Positions 1 through 4,911 of a DNA stretch of 26,984 nucleotides are shown here, piece after piece. The notes under the pieces are model-generated. The model searched no databases. It was not told where the DNA came from and saw nothing but the letters and a program-made list of their open reading frames with translations. Location: positions 1 through 26,984 of IMG/VR virus record IMGVR_UViG_3300042522_000822. One strand, written 5' to 3'. The stretch comes from a virus. A program made the translations under genes and the position numbers. Every line of letters starts with the position of its first letter. Position 1 is the stretch's first letter.

Positions 1-1
1 T

Positions 2-40
2 GCCGCAACTATTTGTATGGGTGCTCAATATGTCGTTTAG
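2..40 (+). CDS. possible 3' end of an upstream gene (partial)
   Basis: A frame open from the left edge reads twelve residues (AATICMGAQYVV) and ends at TAG 38-40, about 18 bases before the porin start. The composition looks protein-like, but the fragment is too short to assign. A second frame is also open to a TGA at 60-62 that overlaps the porin ATG, so which frame is coding cannot be decided here. Confidence 0.25.
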   Translation, partial: AATICMGAQYVV

Positions 41-58
41 TACACAAAAAACATTTTT

Positions 59-1576
59 ATGAAAATCAAACAACTGATGCTTGCACCCGTTGCTCTTGGT
101 ATGATTGCTCCTGCTGTTGCGAATGCCACAGACCTTAATATGGCAGCAGTCAATCAATACTCTTCTGCTCAGGTTACAAGTGTCTCTCAATTGTCTGATG
201 TACAACCAACCGATTGGGCATATCAGGCACTTAGCAATCTCGTAGAACGTTATGGATGTGTAGCAGGTTATCCTAATGGCACCTACGGTGGTGGTAAGGC
301 AATGACTCGTTATGAGGCAGCAGCACTTCTCAATGCTTGCCTTGACCGTGTAACTGAAGTGACTGATGAACTCAGTCGTCTTACGAAAGAATTCCAAGAA
401 GAACTTGCAGTAATTCGTGGTCGTGTTGATAAACTGGAAGCACAAGTTGGTCAACTGGAAGCAACTCAATTCTCCACCACTACCAAACTTCGTGGTGAAA
501 CCAAGTGGGTTCTGGGTGGTCTGTCTTATGGTGGAAACCAAAAGGATACTTACAACAATCTTCGTGAAGCAGTTTCCTTCAACTATGATGTGAAACTGAA
601 CCTGGATACCTCTTTCACTGGTAAAGACCTGCTGCGTACTCAACTTCGTGCTGGTAACTTTGATGACAGTGGTTTCGGTGCTGCTCCTACTCCTCTCACC
701 AAACTGGATGCTGGTTTCCAAGAAAACCTTGGTAATGCTGACGGTGGTGACGTAGTTGCAATTAACCGTCTTTACTATAAGTTCCCTGCTGGTAAAGATG
801 TAACCATTACTGCTGGTCCTCGTGTTCGTCAGGATGACATTCTGCCTGTGTGGCCTTCTGTCTACACTGCTGATAAAATCCTGAACATCTTCCAGTTCAA
901 CGGTGCTCCTGGTGCTTACAGCAAAGTTCTTGGTGGTGGTTTCGGTGCTTCGGTTAAGAAAGGTGCTTGGACACTTGGTGGTGCCTATGTTGCTGGTGAT
1001 GCAGACAAGGGTGATAGTGCTGAAGGTGGTATGTTCAACGGCAACTCTGCTGCTTCTACCACTGCTCAACTTGCGTATACCACTAAGAACTGGAACCTAA
1101 CTGGTGCTTATACTTATTCCAACAATGGTGTAAGTATTCAAGGCACTCCTACTCTGACTTCTGCACTTCCCAATAGTGCAACTGGTGGTCAGACCAATTC
1201 GTTCTCTCTTGCTGGTTACTGGCAACCTTCTACCTCTGGCATTGTTCCTTCAATCTCTGCTGGTTGGGGTTATAATAACTCTGGTTATACTGAAGGTGGT
1301 GATACTATTTCTCAGTCCTGGTATACTGGTCTGGTTTGGAAGGATGTACTTGCTAAGGGTAATGCTCTTGGTTTTGCAGTTGGACAACCTACTTTTGTTA
1401 CCAAGCAGAATGATGTAAATGCTCAAGATGGCAACTATGCTTTTGAGGCATATTACAAGATGCAAGTTACCGATAACATTGCTGTAACTCCTGCTGTGTT
1501 CTATCTGAGCAATCCTACTGGTAACGATGGTCTTGATACTTTCGGTGCTCTGGTTCAGATAACCTTTAAGTTCTGA
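59..1576 (+). CDS. SLH-domain outer-membrane porin (cyanobacterial OprB/iron-uptake-porin type)
   Basis: The 505-residue product resembles cyanobacterial outer-membrane porins of the Som/OprB (iron uptake porin) group. Residues 1-23 form a signal peptide with likely cleavage ANA/T. Residues about 41-100 are an S-layer homology domain (LSDVQPTDWAYQALSNL, then GYPNGTY and MTRYEAAALLN), which in this family binds peptidoglycan. Residues about 100-136 form a coiled coil. The rest is Gly/Tyr/Asn-rich alternating beta-strand sequence ending in FKF, the terminal aromatic expected of a barrel. Length and domain order match full cyanobacterial porins, so the gene looks intact. No clear Shine-Dalgarno precedes ATG 59. 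It sits upstream of a terminator and the redox gene run. Role inferred: altering outer-membrane permeability of the infected host; substrate unknown. An alternative is a decoy or receptor-masking function. Confidence 0.88.
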   Translation: MKIKQLMLAPVALGMIAPAVANATDLNMAAVNQYSSAQVTSVSQLSDVQPTDWAYQALSNLVERYGCVAGYPNGTYGGGKAMTRYEAAALLNACLDRVTEVTDELSRLTKEFQEELAVIRGRVDKLEAQVGQLEATQFSTTTKLRGETKWVLGGLSYGGNQKDTYNNLREAVSFNYDVKLNLDTSFTGKDLLRTQLRAGNFDDSGFGAAPTPLTKLDAGFQENLGNADGGDVVAINRLYYKFPAGKDVTITAGPRVRQDDILPVWPSVYTADKILNIFQFNGAPGAYSKVLGGGFGASVKKGAWTLGGAYVAGDADKGDSAEGGMFNGNSAASTTAQLAYTTKNWNLTGAYTYSNNGVSIQGTPTLTSALPNSATGGQTNSFSLAGYWQPSTSGIVPSISAGWGYNNSGYTEGGDTISQSWYTGLVWKDVLAKGNALGFAVGQPTFVTKQNDVNAQDGNYAFEAYYKMQVTDNIAVTPAVFYLSNPTGNDGLDTFGALVQITFKF

Positions 1577-1601
1577 TCTAATCTGTAAAATCTGATACAC
1601 T

Positions 1602-1622
1602 GGGGAGATTGACTCCCCTTTA
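1602..1622 (+). terminator. rho-independent terminator after the porin gene
   Basis: GGGGAG (1602-1607) pairs with CTCCCC (1613-1618) around loop ATTGA and is followed by TTTATTTTT. The loop and 3' arm also contain TTGACT, used below as a -35 box. Confidence 0.8.
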
Positions 1623-1637
1623 TTTTTGCTATATAAT
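1609..1637 (+). promoter_or_regulatory. sigma70-type promoter for hli/ferredoxin genes, overlapping the terminator
   Basis: TTGACT at 1609-1614 and TATAAT at 1632-1637 are separated by exactly 17 bases. Transcription would start near 1644, about 20 bases before the hli start. The -35 box lies inside the preceding terminator hairpin. The match to the bacterial consensus is 11 of 12 bases. Confidence 0.75.
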
Positions 1638-1664
1638 TGTGTAACAATTCGTAATAAAACGAAA

Positions 1665-1868
1665 ATGACTGTAACAACCAATGAACTTGGTCAAAATAAT
1701 ATGTGGGCCAAGGAACCTGAAATGGTTTACCAAGAATATAATCGTAAAGGTCTTATGACCCCCATGCAAACTACGGAGATGTATAATGGACGCTGGGCAA
1801 TGGTCGGTATTATTGCTGGGGCTCTTTCTTATAGTCTCACTGGCAAACTCTTCTTCGGTATCTTCTGA
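1665..1868 (+). CDS. hli: high-light-inducible protein (Hli), 67 aa
   Basis: This is a single-helix member of the LHC/Hli superfamily. The diagnostic chlorophyll-binding helix is EMYNGRWAMVG, matching ExxNGRxAMxG, followed by a hydrophobic stretch (IIAGALSYSLTG). Family members bind chlorophyll and carotenoid and protect photosystem II under light stress; cyanophages carry them commonly. I chose ATG 1665 because the frame's earlier ATG (1626) lies upstream of or at the predicted transcription start and would add 13 unlike residues. The gene opens a run of closely spaced or overlapping genes (28-aa peptide, ferredoxin, unknown, second hli, peroxiredoxin), so co-transcription is likely. Confidence 0.93.
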   Translation: MTVTTNELGQNNMWAKEPEMVYQEYNRKGLMTPMQTTEMYNGRWAMVGIIAGALSYSLTGKLFFGIF

Positions 1869-1881
1869 CAACTGATTGACA

Positions 1882-1968
1882 ATGACTTCAATTATCTTTA
1901 CAATGACTTCAGTTGCCTTCTTCGTACTGTTGGCAGCATCCGTAGAAAAACTTTGTGAAACTTACTAA
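1882..1968 (+). CDS. 28-aa single-helix membrane peptide
   Basis: A small ORF encodes 28 residues with one hydrophobic helix ([16 protein letters not shown]) and a short polar tail (SVEKLCETY). Its stop TAA 1966-1968 overlaps the ferredoxin ATG 1968 (TAATG), which suggests translational coupling. I do not recognise the family. Its size and position between an Hli and a ferredoxin recall small photosynthetic membrane subunits (Psb/Pet class), but no specific match is visible. Confidence 0.5.
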   Translation: MTSIIFTMTSVAFFVLLAASVEKLCETY

Positions 1969-2258
1969 TGGCATATAACGTTACTCTTCGTACCCCCGAT
2001 GGCACTGAGCAAACTATTCAGTGTGCTGAGGACCAATACATTCTTGAAGCTGCTGAAGATGCAGGGATAGACCTGCCTTCATCTTGTCGTGCTGGTGCTT
2101 GCTCTGCTTGTGCTGGAAAATTAATCAGTGGAACAGTAGATAACGAGGAGCAATCGTTCCTTGATGATGACCAACTTGAAGAAGGTTGGGTGCTTACATG
2201 TGTCGCATATCCCACTAGCGACTGTGTAATCCTTACTGAACAGGAAGAAAACCTGTGA
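1968..2258 (+). CDS. petF: plant-type [2Fe-2S] ferredoxin
   Basis: The 96-residue protein is a plant/cyanobacterial-type ferredoxin, a soluble one-electron carrier that accepts electrons from photosystem I. Cluster ligands are visible as C40, C45, C48 and C78 (CRAGACSAC, then VLTCVAY), the spacing typical of the family, and the length is the usual 96-97 residues. An extra Cys is present at position 19. In cyanophages such ferredoxins are thought to support phage-directed reductive reactions, for example bilin reductases; no bilin reductase is in this window. The start overlaps the previous stop, and the stop overlaps the next start (GTGA). Confidence 0.96.
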   Translation: MAYNVTLRTPDGTEQTIQCAEDQYILEAAEDAGIDLPSSCRAGACSACAGKLISGTVDNEEQSFLDDDQLEEGWVLTCVAYPTSDCVILTEQEENL

Positions 2259-2455
2259 GTGCTGGAATGCTTGGGCAATTGGGAGTTGCCCTTCAAGAAA
2301 TTGGATGGGACAGTGATATTGAATTAGAAGTCAAAATTGCTGGAACACTAAAGAATGACAAGTTTATTGTAATTAAACCTGTTAAAGAAAAAATGGTTTG
2401 TAACCCAAACCCAGAACTTAAACAACAACATTCTTATAAAGGAGAAACAAAATGA
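2255..2455 (+). CDS. conserved-looking small protein of unknown function, 66 aa
   Basis: The frame begins at GTG 2255, overlapping the ferredoxin stop (GTGA). AGGAAG seven bases upstream is a good ribosome-binding site and favours this start over ATG 2267. The product is 66 residues, soluble, with an amphipathic N-terminus and alternating hydrophobic residues ([17 protein letters not shown]). It contains a single Cys (VCNPNP). No family is recognised. Coupling on both sides (its TGA overlaps the next ATG) places it firmly in the redox operon. Confidence 0.72.
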   Translation: MSAGMLGQLGVALQEIGWDSDIELEVKIAGTLKNDKFIVIKPVKEKMVCNPNPELKQQHSYKGETK

Positions 2456-2571
2456 AATTTGGATTCACACCTGAGGCAGAGATCCTCAATGCTCGTCTAG
2501 CAATGCTTGGATTTGTAATTGCTGTTGGCACTTATCTCACTACTGGTCAAATTATTCCTGGTATTTGGTGA
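2452..2571 (+). CDS. hli: short high-light-inducible protein (Hli), 39 aa
   Basis: A second Hli, only 39 residues long. It is essentially the chlorophyll-binding helix: EILNARLAMLGFVIAVGTYL matches ExxNxRxAMxG. Start ATG 2452 overlaps the previous stop (ATGA) and has a strong Shine-Dalgarno (AAGGAG) seven to eight bases upstream. Minimal Hlis of this size are typical of cyanophages. Expected role: thylakoid pigment-binding photoprotection, possibly paired with the longer Hli upstream. Confidence 0.92.
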   Translation: MKFGFTPEAEILNARLAMLGFVIAVGTYLTTGQIIPGIW

Positions 2572-2582
2572 TGGAGGTTACA

Positions 2583-3110
2583 ATGCGTAAAGAAGGTTAT
2601 CAAATTCCACAAGTTGAATTTGTATTTCGTGAGTCTGGAGAGTTTGTAAATCGTACTGCTTCTGAACTTTTTGATGGTAAGCGTGTAGTAATTTTCTCAC
2701 TGCCTGGTGCATTTACTCCTACTTGCTCTGCATATCAACTTCCTGGATTTGAAGAGAAGTTTGAAGAGTTTCAAGCACTTGGTATTGATGCTATTTACTG
2801 TATCTCTGTGAATGATGGATTCGTGATGAATGCTTGGGCACAAGACCAAAACATCAAGAATGTAAAACTAATTCCAGATGGCAATGCTTACTTCACTCGT
2901 TCTATGGGTCAACTCGTTGCCAAGGCCAATCTTGGTTTTGGTCAGCGTTCTTGGAGATATGCTGCTGTGGTAAATAATGGTATTATCGAAAAACTTTTTG
3001 AGGAAGAAGGAAAGCAAGATAATGCTGCTTCTGACCCTTATGAAGCAACAACTCCAGAAGCAGTTTATGAATATGTGAAGTCAACTGTAAACAAAACTGT
3101 ATCAGTTTGA
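2583..3110 (+). CDS. peroxiredoxin (Prx5/PrxII-like)
   Basis: The 175-residue protein is a thiol peroxidase of the Prx5/type-II class. The active-site motif PGAFTPTCS is present with the peroxidatic Cys at C48. A second Cys (C73, AIYCISVND) could be the resolving residue, otherwise the enzyme is of 1-Cys type. Downstream, GQRSWRYAAVVNNG fits the conserved Arg-containing C-terminal segment. It reduces H2O2 or alkyl hydroperoxides using glutaredoxin or thioredoxin; a glutaredoxin gene lies at 17039. Start chosen at ATG 2583 because GGAGG sits five bases upstream; earlier in-frame TTG/GTG/ATG codons lie in or before that site. It ends the redox operon and is followed by a strong terminator. Confidence 0.93.
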   Translation: MRKEGYQIPQVEFVFRESGEFVNRTASELFDGKRVVIFSLPGAFTPTCSAYQLPGFEEKFEEFQALGIDAIYCISVNDGFVMNAWAQDQNIKNVKLIPDGNAYFTRSMGQLVAKANLGFGQRSWRYAAVVNNGIIEKLFEEEGKQDNAASDPYEATTPEAVYEYVKSTVNKTVSV

Positions 3111-3130
3111 AATAATAAGAAATAATATTA

Positions 3131-3163
3131 ACTCTGTTGCTAAATAAGCAGCAGAGTTTTTTT
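3131..3163 (+). terminator. rho-independent terminator after peroxiredoxin
   Basis: ACTCTGTTGCT (3131-3141) pairs with AGCAGCAGAGT (3147-3157), with one G-T wobble and loop AAATA, followed by a seven-T run. Strong intrinsic terminator closing the redox operon. Confidence 0.9.
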
Positions 3164-3168
3164 GTTTC

Positions 3169-3330
3169 ATGCCTAGAAATCATTTGACTAAAGATGAGAT
3201 GAGAGTTCATTTAGAGAAGTTGAAAACGGAACTCTATAGAGAAGATATAAATTGGACATCGGACCCAAAATCAATTGCAAATAAGTATCTTAATAAAGTA
3301 TTAGATAAAATTAATGAATATTCATATTGA
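3169..3330 (+). CDS. small charged protein of unknown function, 53 aa
   Basis: A 53-residue ORF starts at ATG 3169, immediately after the T-tract of the terminator. The sequence is highly charged and helical (HLTKDEMRVHLEKLKTELY), followed by KSIANKYLNKVLDKIN. It has no Cys and no membrane segment. Regular coding composition and a good helix pattern support it as a real gene, but no family is recognised and there is no clear ribosome-binding site. A late-promoter-like GATAAATA overlaps its stop and serves the next gene. Confidence 0.65.
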   Translation: MPRNHLTKDEMRVHLEKLKTELYREDINWTSDPKSIANKYLNKVLDKINEYSY

Positions 3331-3336
3331 TAAATA
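3329..3336 (+). promoter_or_regulatory. T4-type late promoter box (GATAAATA)
   Basis: GATAAATA matches the T4-like late consensus (TATAAATA, cyanophage variant NATAAATA) at 7 of 8 bases. It lies 24 bases before the peptidase start codon. Confidence 0.5.
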
Positions 3337-3360
3337 TTTCAAGCTTATGCCACAGTAAAG

Positions 3361-4032
3361 ATGACGTTAGATCTTCATAACTTTTTTAAGTATTATGATG
3401 ATGGTAATTCGAACCATGTAGCAGCAGTTCAATGGTTAGAAGATAACCTACCTGCTGAGTTTATGGATGATTCCGAGACTGACTGGATTGGCATTTTTAG
3501 AACTAAACCACCAACTCCAGCAGTTCTAGCAGTACCATATTTCAACCAGGTTGATAACTATAGAGATGCACATAGAACTTGCAACTCTTCATCGTGTGCT
3601 ATGTGTCTTGCTTTCCTCAAGCCAGGAAGCATTAAAGGTGACGATGAGTATGTTAAGAAAGTATTTGCTATTGGTGACACGACTGACCATGCGGTTCAGA
3701 CGAAGGTTCTACAAGGTTATGGAATTAAGTCACACTTTAGTTACAATCTTTCTTTTGCTGACATTGATAAGAGTCTTGATGCTGGGAAACCTGTTGTTAT
3801 TGGTATCCTGCATAGGGGTTCTTTATCTGCACCTACTGGTGGGCACATGTGTGTTGTAATTGGTAAGACACCAGACGGTAAAGGATATTATGTCAATGAT
3901 CCATATGGTTCTCTGAATGATAACTATACTGGTCCAGTCACAAATGGTAAGAAGACCATTTACACTAAAGCAGTTCTTAAGCATCGTTGGTGCCCAGGAG
4001 GTAATGATGGGTGGGGAAGGATCTTCGACTGA
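3361..4032 (+). CDS. C39-like cysteine peptidase with cyanophage LHNFF N-terminal domain
   Basis: The 223-residue protein has two parts. Residues about 4-47 form a small domain (LHNFFKYYDDGNSNHV, AVQWLEDNLP, W42, R47) that recurs almost identically in the lysozyme encoded at 4140. Residues about 56-215 look like a peptidase C39-type papain fold: YFNQVDNY followed by C74 in TCNSSSCAMCLA, H162 in GGHMCVVIG, and D180 in VNDPYG, a plausible Cys-His-Asp triad. Related domains cleave peptides, including cell-wall cross-bridges. There is no signal peptide. Inference: a virion-associated or lysis-time wall hydrolase, delivered through the shared N-terminal domain. No clear Shine-Dalgarno precedes ATG 3361. 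The peptidase assignment rests on motif order only. Confidence 0.78.
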   Translation: MTLDLHNFFKYYDDGNSNHVAAVQWLEDNLPAEFMDDSETDWIGIFRTKPPTPAVLAVPYFNQVDNYRDAHRTCNSSSCAMCLAFLKPGSIKGDDEYVKKVFAIGDTTDHAVQTKVLQGYGIKSHFSYNLSFADIDKSLDAGKPVVIGILHRGSLSAPTGGHMCVVIGKTPDGKGYYVNDPYGSLNDNYTGPVTNGKKTIYTKAVLKHRWCPGGNDGWGRIFD

Positions 4033-4153
4033 GTTTAAGAAAAAAATTCTGGAAGAAGTGAAGAAACTCACAAATCAAGGACGACATAAAGAAGCAAGTG
4101 AACTATTTGATATATACTTTCCAAATATAGGAGGCAACAATGGCAAGAATTGA
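4004..4153 (+). CDS. 49-aa helical protein overlapping both hydrolase genes
   Basis: The frame begins with ATGATG at 4004/4007, preceded by a strong AGGAGG, inside the 3' end of the peptidase gene. It ends 14 bases inside the lysozyme gene. The product (SSTEFKKKILEEVKKLTNQG, then KEASELFDIYFPN) is a charged two-helix protein. The strong ribosome-binding site and regular helix pattern favour a real gene; the double overlap keeps confidence moderate. No family is recognised. It may bridge translation of the two hydrolases. Confidence 0.55.
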   Translation: MMGGEGSSTEFKKKILEEVKKLTNQGRHKEASELFDIYFPNIGGNNGKN

Positions 4154-4811
4154 TTTACACAACTTCTTCAAGTTTTATGACGAGAAGAATCCAAATCACG
4201 TAAAGGCAGTGCAGTGGCTGGAAGATAATCTGCCAGTCAAATATCTAGAAGATAATGTAGATTGGGCGGAGATTTATAGAGGAAAAAAGGGTAATGCGGC
4301 ACCAGCATCAGCACCATCTGCTGCCGCTCCTGTAGCAGGTGGTGACGATATGCCAATGACTGGTATTAAATTAATTAAGGAGTTTGAAGGATGTCATCTA
4401 AAGGCATACCCAGATCCTCTATCTGGTGGACTTCCAATCACCATTGGTTGGGGTTCTACTCGTAAGAAGGATGGTGGACCATTCCAACTTGGTGATCAAA
4501 TCACTCAACAGGAAGCTGATGAACTATTGATTAGTCAGTGCAAGAACCAGTTTCTTCCTTCACTTCGTAAAATTCCACATTGGAATGAGATGAGTGATGG
4601 TAAAAGAGGTGCTCTACTTTCTTTTGCTTATAATCTTGGTGCTGGTTTTTATGGTGGTGATAACTTCAATACCATTACTCGTACATTAAAGAATAAAGAA
4701 TGGGACAAAGTTCCAGATGCACTTTATCTCTACAGAAATCCTGGTTCCAATGTAGAAGCAGGACTTGCTCGTAGAAGAAAAGCAGAAGGAGATGCTTGGA
4801 AAAAAGGATAA
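4140..4811 (+). CDS. T4-type lysozyme (GH24 endolysin) with LHNFF N-terminal domain
   Basis: The 223-residue protein fuses the N-terminal LHNFFKFYDEKNPNHV / AVQWLEDNLP module (residues 6-47, shared with the peptidase at 3361) to a GH24 lysozyme through an Ala/Pro/Ser linker (about 52-66). Catalytic residues align with T4 lysozyme: E83 (FEGCHLKAYPD), D92 and T101 (ITIGWGST), with the spacing E-x8-D and D-x8-T close to T4 E11/D20/T26. Late motifs include ALLSFAYNLGAG and GLARRRKAE. It cleaves the peptidoglycan glycan backbone. Start ATG 4140 has AGGAGG seven bases upstream. No signal peptide is seen, so export by a holin or delivery within the tail is expected. Confidence 0.93.
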   Translation: MARIDLHNFFKFYDEKNPNHVKAVQWLEDNLPVKYLEDNVDWAEIYRGKKGNAAPASAPSAAAPVAGGDDMPMTGIKLIKEFEGCHLKAYPDPLSGGLPITIGWGSTRKKDGGPFQLGDQITQQEADELLISQCKNQFLPSLRKIPHWNEMSDGKRGALLSFAYNLGAGFYGGDNFNTITRTLKNKEWDKVPDALYLYRNPGSNVEAGLARRRKAEGDAWKKG

Positions 4812-4814
4812 ATA
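4807..4814 (+). promoter_or_regulatory. T4-type late promoter box (GATAAATA)
   Basis: GATAAATA overlaps the lysozyme stop codon and matches the late consensus at 7 of 8 bases. Transcription from it would give a leader of about 90 bases containing the hairpin before the gene at 4912. Confidence 0.5.
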
Positions 4815-4852
4815 GTTTCAACCAGTGAGTTGAAGCAACTTAACCCCACACC

Positions 4853-4911
4853 ACGGTGAGTTGTGTTTAGTAGTTCTTGGAAATAACTGCTAAACCAACC
4901 ACCGTATTTTT
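4853..4911 (+). promoter_or_regulatory. long imperfect hairpin immediately upstream of the start codon at 4912
   Basis: Left arm 4853-4875 and right arm 4885-4905 are imperfect reverse complements (ACGGTG...GTTTAG-AGTT against AACT-CTAAAC...CACCGT). The hairpin is followed by ATTTTT, and then ATG 4912 begins. It looks like an intrinsic terminator or attenuator, yet no space is left for a ribosome-binding site. A small hairpin (AGTTG AAG CAACT, 4828-4840) lies just upstream. Confidence 0.5.

Noticed and set aside
1250-1681. 143-aa minus-strand frame over the porin 3' end
   Set aside because: It crosses the porin gene, its terminator and the hli promoter; no coding signature.
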